NCBI RefSeq assembly: GCF_042665255.1
Contig: NZ_JBHTCD010000015.1
Reading direction: 5' to 3' (one strand)
Source: Insolitispirillum peregrinum
Lineage (GTDB): Bacteria > Pseudomonadota > Alphaproteobacteria > Rhodospirillales > Rhodospirillaceae
Length of the DNA: 64,000 nucleotides
Shown: in pieces, positions 1-9,253 of the stretch
Layout of the letters: each line of letters starts with the position of its first letter
Position numbering within the stretch: the stretch's first letter is position 1
Translations under genes and position numbers: made by a program
The notes under the pieces: generated by a model
Seen by the model: the letters and a program-made list of their open reading frames with translations, nothing else
Database searches by the model: none
What the model was told of the DNA's origin: nothing

Positions 1-153
1 ACAAAGACAAGGTGCCTTAGGGCACCTGCAAGCGGGTTAGGCGGCGGCTTCAAGCCGCCGTCACCATTTCGCGAAGGCGCTTGGGATTTGCGCGTGCAAC
101 ACTCGCCAAATCTGATAAGCTCGCCACGCACTTGAAGGACACCGGAGCACCGC
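1..153 (+). other. rplO-secY type intergenic leader with two hairpins
   Basis: No complete gene lies here. The spc operon normally has rplO just before secY, and a reading frame ending with TAG at 18-20 could be its last codons, but five codons cannot prove that. Two compact inverted repeats are visible: AGGTGCC/GGCACCT at 10-27, spanning that possible stop, and CGGCGGCTT/AAGCCGCCG at 42-60. Neither has a T-run, so they are more likely mRNA-stabilising or attenuating stems than terminators. Confidence 0.4.
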
Positions 154-1500
154 ATGGCATCCGCCGCCGAGCAGCTTGCCGCTAATATGAGCCTGGGCAC
201 CTTTGCCAAGGCCACCGAGCTTAAAAAGCGTATCTGGTTCACACTGGGTGCGCTTATCGTCTATCGACTGGGTACTTACATCCCTCTTCCGGGCATTGAT
301 CCGCATGTGTTGCAGGATCTGTTCCGGCAGAATCAGGGCGGCATTCTTGGCATGTTCGACATGCTCGCCGGTGGCGGCCTGTCGCGTATGGCCATCTTTG
401 CCCTGAACATCATGCCCTATATTTCGGCATCGATCATTCTCCAGCTGATGAGCGCGATCAGCCCGCAGATGGAGGCCCTGAAAAAAGAGGGTGAATCGGG
501 CCGGAAGAAAATCAACCAGTATACCCGTTACCTGACGGTGGTCATCACCGCCATGCAGGCCTATGGCATTGCAGTCGGTCTCGAGTCGATGTCCAGCAGT
601 ATGGGGCCGGCCGTGCCGGATGCGGGATGGTTCTTCCGCTTTACCACTGTGGTGACGCTGGTTGGTGGCACGCTGTTCCTGATGTGGCTGGGTGAGCAAA
701 TCACCGCCCGTGGAGTCGGTAACGGCATCTCCCTGATCATTTTCACCGGTATCGTCGCCAACCTGCCCCACGCTCTGGCAGCAACGCTGGAACTGGGCCG
801 CACGGGTGCGCTGCATCCGGCGGTGATCATCGGCATTCTGGTGATGGCGGTGGTGGTGGTGGCCTTCATCGTGTTCATGGAACGTGCCCAGCGTCGTCTG
901 TTGGTGCAGTATCCGAAACGCCAGATGGGGAACCGTGTTTACGGTGGTGAAAGCACCCACCTGCCCCTGAAGATCAACACCTCTGGCGTGATCCCGCCGA
1001 TCTTTGCCAGCTCGATCCTGTTGCTGCCGAGCACGGTTGCCCAGTTCAGCGCTGATACGGGGCCGGCCTGGATGCGCGAGATCACGGCGTGGTTGGGGCA
1101 TGGACAGCCGCTGTACATGGCAATGTTCGCTGCGCTGATCATTTTCTTCTCGTTCTTCTATACGGCTGTGGTGTTTAACCCGGCGGATACGGCAGAAAAC
1201 CTGAAGAAACATGGAGGGTTCATTCCGGGCATTCGTCCGGGCAAGAATACCTCTGATTACCTTGACTATGTCCTGACCCGACTGACCGTTCTGGGGGCTG
1301 GCTATCTGGTCTTTATCTCGATTCTTCCCGAGTTTTTGATCAGCCGTTTCTCGGTGCCGTTCTATTTCGGTGGGACCAGTCTGTTGATTGTGGTGACCGT
1401 TACCATGGACACGGTTGCGCAAATCCAGTCCCACTTGCTGGCGCACCAGTATGAGGGACTCATCAAAAAGTCCAAACTCAGGGGAAAGCGTAAAGCATGA
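154..1500 (+). CDS. secY: Preprotein translocase subunit SecY
   Basis: SecY is the membrane channel of the Sec translocon; with SecE and SecG it exports unfolded proteins and inserts membrane proteins. The 448-residue product has the usual length and about ten hydrophobic segments. It starts with the typical amphipathic region (residues 15-30, ATELKKRIWFTLGALIVYRLG), followed by the early YIPLPGID stretch. The cytosolic GGFIPGIRPG motif before the late helices is intact. The ATG at 154 is preceded by an AAGGAC-like ribosome site. The stop codon overlaps the adk start (TGA within ATGA at 1497-1500), which indicates translational coupling. The secY-adk order is classical for the spc operon of alphaproteobacteria. 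Confidence 0.98.
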   Translation: MASAAEQLAANMSLGTFAKATELKKRIWFTLGALIVYRLGTYIPLPGIDPHVLQDLFRQNQGGILGMFDMLAGGGLSRMAIFALNIMPYISASIILQLMSAISPQMEALKKEGESGRKKINQYTRYLTVVITAMQAYGIAVGLESMSSSMGPAVPDAGWFFRFTTVVTLVGGTLFLMWLGEQITARGVGNGISLIIFTGIVANLPHALAATLELGRTGALHPAVIIGILVMAVVVVAFIVFMERAQRRLLVQYPKRQMGNRVYGGESTHLPLKINTSGVIPPIFASSILLLPSTVAQFSADTGPAWMREITAWLGHGQPLYMAMFAALIIFFSFFYTAVVFNPADTAENLKKHGGFIPGIRPGKNTSDYLDYVLTRLTVLGAGYLVFISILPEFLISRFSVPFYFGGTSLLIVVTVTMDTVAQIQSHLLAHQYEGLIKKSKLRGKRKA

Positions 1501-2153
1501 AGGGGAAACGACTGATTTTCATGGGTCCGCCTGGCGGTGGCAAGGGGACCCAGGCCCAGCGTCTGCAGGCGAAATACGGCATTGTCCAGCTGTCTACCGG
1601 CGACATGCTGCGTGCTGCTGTGGCTGCGGGCACTGAAGTCGGTAAAAAAGCCAAGGAAGTGATGGACGCTGGCAAGCTGGTGTCCGATGAGATCGTCATC
1701 GGCATCATTGACGAGCGTCTGGACCAACCGGACACTGCCAATGGCTTTATTCTGGATGGCTTCCCGCGCACTGTTGCGCAGGCGGAAGCGCTGGATGGAC
1801 TGTTGGCCAAGAAGAGCATGGGACTCGACGCCGTTCTTGAGCTGCGTGTGCCCGATTCTCTGTTGGTTGAACGAATCACTGGTCGTTTCACCTGTGCCAA
1901 GTGCGGTGCCGGCTACCACGACTCGTTCAGCAAGCCGAACGTGGATGGCGTCTGTGACCACTGTGGTGGCACCGAATTCAAGCGTCGCGCGGATGATAAC
2001 GCCGAGACGGTTACCAGCCGTCTGGAGGCCTATCATGCTCAAACTGCGCCGCTTTTGCCCTATTACGAAGGCAAGAAACTGCTGCACGTCATCGACGGAA
2101 CGCAGGATATTGACGTGGTGACCAAGGAACTCGAAGGGATTCTTGGGGCCTGA
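1497..2153 (+). CDS. adk: Adenylate kinase
   Basis: Cytosolic enzyme that interconverts ATP + AMP and 2 ADP. The P-loop GPPGGGKGT is at residues 10-18. The product is 218 residues, the long form, and its LID domain carries a four-cysteine zinc site (Cys133, Cys136, Cys153, Cys156), known from Gram-positive and some alphaproteobacterial enzymes; E. coli Adk lacks it. The DGFPRT motif near residue 87 and the ADDNAETV region are intact. The start overlaps the secY stop by four bases. A new promoter for the ribosomal protein genes lies directly downstream, so adk is probably the last gene of the spc transcript. Confidence 0.97.
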   Translation: MKGKRLIFMGPPGGGKGTQAQRLQAKYGIVQLSTGDMLRAAVAAGTEVGKKAKEVMDAGKLVSDEIVIGIIDERLDQPDTANGFILDGFPRTVAQAEALDGLLAKKSMGLDAVLELRVPDSLLVERITGRFTCAKCGAGYHDSFSKPNVDGVCDHCGGTEFKRRADDNAETVTSRLEAYHAQTAPLLPYYEGKKLLHVIDGTQDIDVVTKELEGILGA

Positions 2154-2156
2154 TGG

Positions 2157-2184
2157 TTGACATGGGTGACTCTTTGCCTATAAT
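2157..2184 (+). promoter_or_regulatory. Consensus sigma70 promoter of the alpha operon
   Basis: A perfect -35 box TTGACA (2157-2162) and a perfect -10 box TATAAT (2179-2184) are separated by 16 bp, just after the adk stop and about 100 bp before rpsM. It fits as the start of the rpsM-rpsK-rpoA transcript. A 9 bp inverted repeat, GGGTGACTC at 2164-2172 and GAGTCACCC at 2197-2205, brackets the -10 box. Confidence 0.8.
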
Positions 2185-2279
2185 CGCGCACCTTCCGAGT
2201 CACCCCTTCGGATAATCGATTGCAGCAGCGGCGCCTGATGCGGAAACACGGCACGCTGAATAGATAAGGAGTACGGGCT

Positions 2280-2648
2280 TTGGCGCGTATCGCTGGCGTT
2301 AACATTCCGACCAACAAGCGCGTTGTCATTGCGCTTACCTACATCTATGGCATTGGTCCCAAGTTCGCTAAGGACATCTGCACCGAAGTTGGCATCGCCG
2401 ACTCGATGCGGGTGAACCAGCTGTCTGACGAAGACGTGCTGCGTCTGCGCGAACTGATCGACCGCGACTACAAGGTCGAAGGTGACCTGCGTCGTGAAGT
2501 CGCCATGAACATCAAGCGTCTGATGGACCTGGGCTGCTATCGCGGTCTGCGCCATCGTCGTGGTCTGCCGGTCCGTGGCCAGCGCACGCATACCAATGCG
2601 CGCACCCGTAAGGGTCCGGCCAAGCCGATCGCGGGCAAGAAGAAGTAA
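2280..2648 (+). CDS. rpsM: 30S ribosomal protein S13
   Basis: S13 sits in the head of the small subunit and contacts S19 and the P-site tRNA. The 122-residue product begins MARIAGVNIPTNKRV and has the helix-two-turn-helix YIYGIGPKFA. Its basic tail (RGQRTHTNARTRKGPAKPI) is typical of the family. The start is a TTG at 2280 behind an AAGGAG ribosome site (TAGATAAGGAGTACGGGC). A TTG start in a highly expressed ribosomal gene is mildly unusual, but the family N-terminus leaves no other choice. rpsK follows after 25 bases. Confidence 0.97.
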   Translation: MARIAGVNIPTNKRVVIALTYIYGIGPKFAKDICTEVGIADSMRVNQLSDEDVLRLRELIDRDYKVEGDLRREVAMNIKRLMDLGCYRGLRHRRGLPVRGQRTHTNARTRKGPAKPIAGKKK

Positions 2649-2673
2649 TCAGTAAAGAGAGCAGGATACGGCA

Positions 2674-3066
2674 ATGGCCAAGGCAGCTGCTGCGCGTCCG
2701 CGTCGGCGCGAACGCAAGAACATCATGTCGGGTATCGCCCACGTGAATGCGAGCTTCAATAACACCCTGATCACCATCACCGATGTTCAGGGCAACACCA
2801 TTTCCTGGTCGTCTGCCGGGATGCAGGGCTTTAAGGGGTCGCGTAAGTCCACCCCCTACGCCGCCCAGGTTGCGGCTGAAGATGCCGGCCGCAAGGCTCA
2901 GGAACACGGCATGAAGACTCTTGAAGTCGAAGTCTGTGGTCCGGGTTCGGGGCGTGAGTCCGCGTTGCGCGCCCTGCAGGCGGTCGGGTTCTCGATCACT
3001 GCCATCCGCGATGTGACGCCCGTTCCGCACAACGGCTGCCGTCCTCGCAAGCGCCGCCGCGTCTAA
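2674..3066 (+). CDS. rpsK: 30S ribosomal protein S11
   Basis: S11 forms part of the platform of the small subunit and contacts the Shine-Dalgarno helix. The 130-residue product has the family signatures HVNASFNNTLITITD near the N-terminus and the terminal PHNGCRPRKRRRV. Its length is normal. It lies between rpsM and rpoA in the alpha operon. About 200 bases separate it from rpoA, longer than in many relatives, and that gap contains a strong stem-loop. Confidence 0.97.
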   Translation: MAKAAAARPRRRERKNIMSGIAHVNASFNNTLITITDVQGNTISWSSAGMQGFKGSRKSTPYAAQVAAEDAGRKAQEHGMKTLEVEVCGPGSGRESALRALQAVGFSITAIRDVTPVPHNGCRPRKRRRV

Positions 3067-3270
3067 GACGCTGCGTCGTACTCCTTATGCCGCCGCCCCG
3101 GGTGATGCACCCGGGGTAAGGCGGTTTTGGCGTGCTGGACATACTGGTCCGATTTGGGCTGTGTCTGGCTGGGGTTTCGTCCCAAGGGTGTTTCGGGTGA
3201 CCCGGAAGCAACCCCACAAGACCTTCCCGCGCCGACTAATTGTTGACCCTGTTTGGATGAGGGCACGCTC
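3067..3270 (+). promoter_or_regulatory. rpsK-rpoA leader with GC-rich stem-loop
   Basis: This 204-base gap holds a perfect 9 bp stem (CCCCGGGTG at 3096-3104 and CACCCGGGG at 3108-3116, three-base loop), followed by TAAGGCGGTTTT. The T-run is short, so it is a weak terminator, attenuator or processing site rather than a clear transcript end. The rest shows no gene. The rpoA ribosome site (GGATGAGGG) lies at its right end. Confidence 0.5.
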
Positions 3271-4287
3271 GTGATTCAGAAGAACTGGCAGGAACTGATC
3301 AAACCGTCGAAGCTCAATGTCGAGCCGGGCGACGATCCGCGCCGGATGGCTACCGTAGTCGCCGAGCCGCTGGAGCGTGGCTTCGGTATGACGCTGGGTA
3401 ATGCCCTGCGCCGTGTTCTGCTGTCCTCCCTTCAGGGGGCTGCCGTGACCGCCATTCAGATTGATGGCGTACTGCACGAATTTTCCTCGGTCGCTGGTGT
3501 CCGTGAGGATGTGACCGACATCATCCTGAACATCAAGGCTCTTGCCCTGCGCATGCATGGCGAAGGCCCGAAGCGGATGACCCTGATCGCCAAAGGTCCG
3601 GGTGAAGTGACTGCTTCGCAGATCGAAACCGGTCATGACATCGAAATCATGAACCCGGATCTGGTGATCTGCCACCTTGACACCAATGCCGAACTGAAAA
3701 TGGAACTGACCGTCGATACCGGTAAAGGGTATGTGGCGGCGGCGTCCAACCGTCAGGAAGATGCTCCGATCGGTCTGATTCCGATCGACTCGATCTTCTC
3801 GCCGGTGCGCCGGGTGTCCTACAAGGTTGAAAACGCCCGTGTCGGTCAGGTCACTGACTATGACAAGCTGAACATGGTCGTTGAAACCAATGGCGCTGTT
3901 TCGCCCGAAGATGCCGTTGCCCTGGCAGCGCGCATTCTGCAGGATCAGTTGCAGTTGTTCATCAACTTCGACGAGCCGCAGGCGGCTTTTGAAGAACGGA
4001 AAGAAGAAGAGCTGCCGTTCAACAAGAACCTGCTGCGCAAGGTCGATGAACTGGAATTGAGCGTTCGCTCGGCAAACTGCCTGAAGAACGACAACATTAT
4101 CTACATCGGGGATCTGGTTCAGAAGACCGAAGCAGAAATGCTGCGGACTCCGAACTTCGGCCGTAAGTCGCTGAACGAGATCAAGGAAGTTCTGGCTCAG
4201 ATGGGGCTGCACCTCGGGATGGAAATTCCGAACTGGCCGCCGGAAAACATCGAAGATCTGGCCAAGAAGCTGGAAGAGCCGTACTAA
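3271..4287 (+). CDS. rpoA: DNA-directed RNA polymerase alpha subunit
   Basis: The alpha dimer nucleates RNA polymerase assembly, and its C-terminal domain reads UP elements and activators. I chose the GTG at 3271, giving MIQKNWQELIKPSKLNVEPG and 338 residues, the usual alphaproteobacterial start and length; an in-frame TTG at 3253 would add six residues. The N-terminal domain has the dimerisation and assembly motifs (ERGFGMTLGNALRRVLLSSL around residues 38-57). The C-terminal domain follows an acidic linker and carries the helix-hairpin-helix stretch LRTPNFGRKSLNEIKEVL. It is the third gene of the alpha operon, and a terminator-like hairpin follows it. Confidence 0.97.
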   Translation: MIQKNWQELIKPSKLNVEPGDDPRRMATVVAEPLERGFGMTLGNALRRVLLSSLQGAAVTAIQIDGVLHEFSSVAGVREDVTDIILNIKALALRMHGEGPKRMTLIAKGPGEVTASQIETGHDIEIMNPDLVICHLDTNAELKMELTVDTGKGYVAAASNRQEDAPIGLIPIDSIFSPVRRVSYKVENARVGQVTDYDKLNMVVETNGAVSPEDAVALAARILQDQLQLFINFDEPQAAFEERKEEELPFNKNLLRKVDELELSVRSANCLKNDNIIYIGDLVQKTEAEMLRTPNFGRKSLNEIKEVLAQMGLHLGMEIPNWPPENIEDLAKKLEEPY

Positions 4288-4297
4288 CTCTGAAAGT

Positions 4298-4334
4298 GCG
4301 GGCAGAGGACTGGTCCTGATGCCCGCTTTTCCTT
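4298..4334 (+). terminator. Hairpin with T-run after rpoA
   Basis: GCGGGCA at 4298-4304 pairs with TGCCCGC at 4320-4326. An inner AGGAC/GTCCT stem lies in the loop, and TTTTCCTTT follows. It looks like a Rho-independent terminator or attenuator between rpoA and rplQ. Two further stems follow at 4353-4371 (GCAAAG/CTTTGC) and 4374-4388 (GACCC/GGGTC). Confidence 0.6.
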
Positions 4335-4524
4335 TCCCTCGTGATGAGGGATGCAAAGTCTGAGGCTTTGCGCGACCCGTTCCGGGTCACTCTTTTCCTG
4401 CATCGTCGGTTGCACCTGTTTTCGACCGATTGCATGTCTGATGGCCTCAGCTGGTCGTCGACGGCGGGGAAAAGATATTTTTGATCGGCTCCGTGCGCGG
4501 GGCCAGGATGAGAGGAGAGTTCCC

Positions 4525-4956
4525 ATGCGTCATGGTATGTCCGGCCGCAAGCTTAACCGCACCAAGTCCCACCGCAAGGCTCTGTTTGCCAACATGGCGA
4601 CCGCCCTGCTGAAGCACGAGCAGATCAAGACCACTCTGCCGAAGGCCAAGGACCTGCGTCCGGTTGCTGAAAAGCTGATCACCCTGGGCAAGCGCGGCGA
4701 TCTGCACGCCCGTCGTCAGGCTCTGGCGATCATCCGTGAAGAAGATGTGGTCCGTAAGCTGTTCTCGGTCCTGGCCGAACGCTACAAGACCCGTGAAGGC
4801 GGCTACACCCGCGTCCTGAAGGCTGGCTTCCGCTATGGCGATGCTGCCCCGATGGCCGTGATCGAGCTGGTGGACCGTGATCTGTCGGCCAAGGGTGCCG
4901 AAGACAAGGCCCGCGTGGCTGCCGAACTGGCCACCATCGAAGAAGCCGGTGAATAA
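4525..4956 (+). CDS. rplQ: 50S ribosomal protein L17
   Basis: L17 lies near the peptide exit tunnel of the large subunit. The start is the ATG at 4525 after an AGAGGAGAG ribosome site, giving the family N-terminus MRHGMSGRKLNRT and 143 residues. The segments SHRKALFANMATALLKHE and ITTLPKAKDLRP-like TTLPKAKDLRPVAEKLITLG are typical, and the product ends in a short acidic alanine-rich tail. The 237-base gap from rpoA is long and structured, so rplQ may have its own promoter or be attenuated separately. Confidence 0.96.
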   Translation: MRHGMSGRKLNRTKSHRKALFANMATALLKHEQIKTTLPKAKDLRPVAEKLITLGKRGDLHARRQALAIIREEDVVRKLFSVLAERYKTREGGYTRVLKAGFRYGDAAPMAVIELVDRDLSAKGAEDKARVAAELATIEEAGE

Positions 4957-4982
4957 GCTGTCCTGATTTCAGGATTGCGTGG

Positions 4983-5014
4983 AAAAGCCCCGTTGGAAAC
5001 AACGGGGCTTTTTC
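4983..5014 (+). terminator. Rho-independent terminator of the alpha operon
   Basis: A 12 bp perfect stem, AAAAGCCCCGTT (4983-4994) and AACGGGGCTTTT (5001-5012), has a six-base loop. The T-run follows directly and sits 26 bases after the rplQ stop. Confidence 0.93.
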
Positions 5015-5115
5015 TTTGCTGATGTGGGGAATTCCTGGAGCATTATGCGAAAAGTAGTAATCCGTTCTTACAAAAATAATGCGGCAGAATAAAATATTGG
5101 AGCGGTGAGCGCACT

Positions 5116-5292
5116 ACGGTATACGACAGCTTGGGAACAAGGACGTGGAGCGCTGCTCCACACCTCGCTGGGGCCTTGAGGCCCCAGATCCCATTCCTTT
5201 GATCATAAAAGAAAAATGGGGGTTCGGGGCCTCAGGCCCCGAATGGGTTTGGGCGATAGCCCATTCTTTTCCCACCAACTGTCGCGTACCGT
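5116..5292. repeat. Dispersed 177 bp element with terminal inverted repeats, copy A
   Basis: It fills the gap between rplQ and livF. The ends ACGGTATACGACAG (5116-5129) and CTGTCGCGTACCGT (5279-5292) are inverted repeats matching at 12 of 14 positions. The interior has self-complementary blocks: GGAGCGCTGCTCC near 5147, GGGGCC/GGCCCC around 5170-5184, and GGGGCCTCAGGCCCC around 5226-5240. A second copy of nearly the same size lies at 26427-26604, and about 60 bp of the core is almost identical, including CTCCACACCTCGCTGGGGCC. There is no coding potential. It resembles a MITE-like or structured intergenic repeat. Confidence 0.75.
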
Positions 5293-5314
5293 GATCTGAG
5301 GCAGGCGCGCTGAT

Positions 5315-6031
5315 CTAATGGCTGCCACCATCGAGATAGGCCGCCCGCACCGCCGGGTCGCTCAGCAGTTCCTGCCCGGTGCCGCTCAGCACGATTTCGC
5401 CGTGTTGCAGCACATAGGCCCGGTGAGCCACCTTCAGGGCGTGATTGGCGTTCTGTTCGACCAGCAGGATGGTCATGCCATAGTCGCGGTTCAGTTCCTG
5501 AATAATCTCGAACACCTTGCGGATGTACAATGGAGCCAGCCCGAGCGATGGCTCGTCTAGCAGCAGCAGCTTGGGGCGGCTCATCAGGGCGCGGGCGATG
5601 GCCAGCATCTGTTGTTCACCGCCGGACAAGGTACCGGCAGCCTGATGACGACGGCTTTCGAGGATCGGGAACAGGGCTTCCATCCGCTTCAGATCGACCT
5701 CGAAATTCGACGGGTCAGCATAGGAAACGCCCATCTGGAGGTTTTCCAGAATGGTCATCCGCGGATAAATGCGACGTCCTTCCGGCACCAACGCAATCCC
5801 ACGATGGGAAATCTGGTGCGTTGGCAGCCTGGTGATGTCTTCGCCGTCGAAAATGATCTGGCCCGACGAACAGCGCGGTGCCCCGAACAGGCCGGTCATC
5901 AGGGTGGACTTCCCTGCCCCGTTGGCGCCAATCAGGGTCACCACTTCACCGACCTGAACCGACAGGTCAATACCACGCAGGGCATGGACGTGCCCGTAAT
6001 GGGCATGAACGCCCGTCATCTGCAACATCAT
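5315..6031 (-). CDS. livF: Branched-chain amino acid ABC transporter ATPase LivF
   Basis: One of the two ATPases that power uptake of branched-chain or related amino acids. The 238 residues contain Walker A GANGAGKST (35-43), the signature LSGGEQQ and Walker B LLLLDEPSLGL, with the LivF-type RIYPRMTILENLQMG segment. The start ATG at 6031 overlaps the livG stop (ATGA). It is the last gene of the GntR-livK-H-M-G-F set, which points to one transcript. The actual substrate could be leucine, isoleucine and valine, amides or another small molecule; family membership does not settle it. Confidence 0.95.
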   Translation of the reverse strand: MMLQMTGVHAHYGHVHALRGIDLSVQVGEVVTLIGANGAGKSTLMTGLFGAPRCSSGQIIFDGEDITRLPTHQISHRGIALVPEGRRIYPRMTILENLQMGVSYADPSNFEVDLKRMEALFPILESRRHQAAGTLSGGEQQMLAIARALMSRPKLLLLDEPSLGLAPLYIRKVFEIIQELNRDYGMTILLVEQNANHALKVAHRAYVLQHGEIVLSGTGQELLSDPAVRAAYLDGGSH

Positions 6032-6855
6032 GATGCTTTCTCCACCGGCTGGTCGTCTTCGTCTTCACCCAGATAGGCCTTGATGACATTGGGATCGACG
6101 CGAATTTCGGCGGGCGTGCCTTCGGCAATCTTGCGGCCATAGTTCAGCACGCAGATATGGTCCGACACGTTCATCACCACGCTCATGTCATGTTCGATCA
6201 GCAGGATACTGACCCCCTCTTCCCGCACCAGATGCAGCAACAGGGTGTTCAGCTCGGCGGACTCTTTCGGGTTCAGACCGGCGGCCGGTTCGTCAAGGCA
6301 CAGCAACAGCGGGTTGACACACAGGGCGCGGGCGATTTCAACCCGCCGCTGGGTGCCATAGGGCAAGGCTCCGGCTGGAACATTCACAATGTCTATCAGG
6401 TTCAGCCGCTTCAGCCACGACAGGGCGCGCTCAATGGCTTCGTTGGCGGCCTTGCGATAGCCGGGCAGGCGCAACAGCCCGGCGATGGAGAACATCGAGG
6501 CCTTTTGCAGGGCGTTGTGCTGGGCCACCACCAGATTTTCCAGCACGGTCATCTGGGAAAACAGGCGGATGTTCTGGAAGGTGCGCACCACCTGAGCCGC
6601 CTGTGCCACCTTGTGGCTGGGCAGGTCGGCCAGACGGATCGGGCCTTTGGTCGGGTGGTTGAGGGTCACGGCGCCTTCGGTTGGCTTGTAAAAGCCGGTC
6701 AGGCAGTTAAAGAAGGTGGTCTTGCCTGCGCCATTGGGGCCGATGATGCCGGTGATGGCCTGATCCGGGACGTTCAGCGACAGGGTGTCGATGGCGGTCA
6801 GGCCACCAAAGCGCATGGTCAGATTCTGGACAGAGAGCAGGGTCTTGCCGGTCAT
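6028..6855 (-). CDS. livG: Branched-chain amino acid ABC transporter ATPase LivG
   Basis: The second ATPase of the importer, working at the cytoplasmic face with LivF on the LivHM channel. It has 275 residues with Walker A GPNGAGKTT at 39-47 and Walker B LLLCLDEPAAGL. The LivG-specific region VRTFQNIRLFSQMTVLENL and the C-terminal extension beyond LNYGRKIAEGTP are present. It overlaps livM upstream and livF downstream by four bases each, a sign of tight translational coupling. Confidence 0.95.
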   Translation of the reverse strand: MTGKTLLSVQNLTMRFGGLTAIDTLSLNVPDQAITGIIGPNGAGKTTFFNCLTGFYKPTEGAVTLNHPTKGPIRLADLPSHKVAQAAQVVRTFQNIRLFSQMTVLENLVVAQHNALQKASMFSIAGLLRLPGYRKAANEAIERALSWLKRLNLIDIVNVPAGALPYGTQRRVEIARALCVNPLLLCLDEPAAGLNPKESAELNTLLLHLVREEGVSILLIEHDMSVVMNVSDHICVLNYGRKIAEGTPAEIRVDPNVIKAYLGEDEDDQPVEKAS

Positions 6856-8170
6856 GCCTTGTCTCCGGTCGGGACGTGGATCAGGGTGGGGGTGCGGTTG
6901 GCGAGAATTCCGCCCGGACGCCAGACCATGATGACGATCATGGCAAAGCCGAACAGCAACATGCGGTATTCGGCAAAGTCACGGCCCAGTTCCGGCAGCA
7001 TGACCAGCACCAGCGCGGCGAGCACCACACCCAACTGGCTGCCCATCCCGCCCAGCACGACGATGGCAAGGATGATCGCCGACTCGCTGAAGGTAAAGCT
7101 TTCCGGCGAGATGAAACCCTGACGGGCGGCAAAGAACACCCCGGCAAAACCCCCCAGCATGGCACCGATGGCAAAGGCCGACAGCTTGACGGTGGTGACG
7201 TTGATCCCCATTGCCTTGCAGGCAATTTCGTCTTCGCGCACCGCTTCCCACGCCCGACCGAGCGGCAGACGGCGCATGGCGGTGACGAACAGGTTGGTCA
7301 GCAGGGCCAGCAGCAGAATCAGGTAGTACAGGAACAGCAGGCGGTGCATCGGCGAGAATTCGATACCGAGCAGGTCGGCAATGCTGCCTTCGGTATCGGG
7401 CGGCAGGAAGGCATAACCGAACACGGACGGGCGCGGGATCGAGGTGATGCCGTTGGGGCCGCCGGACAGCTCGGTCCAGTTGACCAGCAACAGGCGGATG
7501 ATTTCCCCAAAGCCGAGAGTTACGATGGCCAGATAGTCACCGCGCAGGCGCAGCGTCGGCCAGCCAAGCACGACCCCGAACAGGGCGGCGAGGCCCCCGG
7601 CGACCGGCAGGGCTTCCCAGAATCCCCAGCCGAACTGGGTGGACAGCAGGGCATAGGTATAGGCCCCGACGGCGTAAAACGCCACATAGCCCAGATCGAG
7701 CAGCCCGGCCAGACCAACCACCACGTTCAGGCCCCAACCGAGCATGATGTAAATCAGCACCGAGGTGGCGATGTCGATGATGTAGCGGTCTTCGGAAAAG
7801 AAGATCGGCAGGGCGACGGCGATGCCAACGGCCAGCCAGCCGATGACGCTTTCCGGCTTGGTGCCACGTTTCAGGGCGGCATTGGCGGCTTCGGCGGCCG
7901 AGGCGGCGCTTTTCCCGGATTTGCGCCCCTGCGAGCGGCGCTTGATCGTTTCCAGCGCCAGACTGAACAGGATGCGACCGGCAAAGGTCAGGCCGACGAA
8001 CAGGGCCAGTTGCGGCCAGCGGGTCATCACCGCCAGAAAGCCACCCTGATCGACAGTGGTCATGCCGATCATCGGAATGCCGAGGATCAGCGCGATGAAG
8101 GCGGCTGCCGAGGCGTCTTTCAGGCGTTCGGACAGGGTCGGGGTGTGATGCGCGTGAACAATGGCGGTCA

Positions 8171-8171
<1 letters not shown>
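6852..8171 (-). CDS. livM: Branched-chain amino acid ABC transporter permease LivM
   Basis: Inner-membrane permease of the importer. The 439 residues include several hydrophobic segments and the family region LGLNVVVGLAGLLDLGYVAF. The cytoplasmic coupling stretch RLPLGRAWEAVREDEIACKA contacts the ATPases. An N-terminal extension of about 130 residues, with a charged RRSQGRKSGKS linker, precedes the core, as in the long LivM subgroup. Its start abuts the livH stop and its end overlaps livG. Confidence 0.94.
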
Positions 8172-9085
<914 letters not shown>

Positions 9086-9253
9086 AAAGTCTCCGCGGGT
9101 CCGAACGGGGGCAGGGGAAAAGCCACCCATCGATAACAGGACGGTCTCCGCCGTGGAAATCCACGGTGGTGATGCCGGTAAAACGTGACGGGAATGAAAA
9201 AGAAAGGCCGGGGCAAGAGGGTGTTTCCCCCCTGCCCCAGCCGGTGACAGCGG

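Noticed and set aside
1..20. 3-prime end of rplO
   Set aside because: Expected from gene order, but five codons and a stop are too little to identify it.
61..1446. Minus-strand reading frame opposite secY
   Set aside because: Antisense shadow of a highly conserved gene; composition (His, Gln, Arg) is typical of reverse frames in GC-rich DNA.
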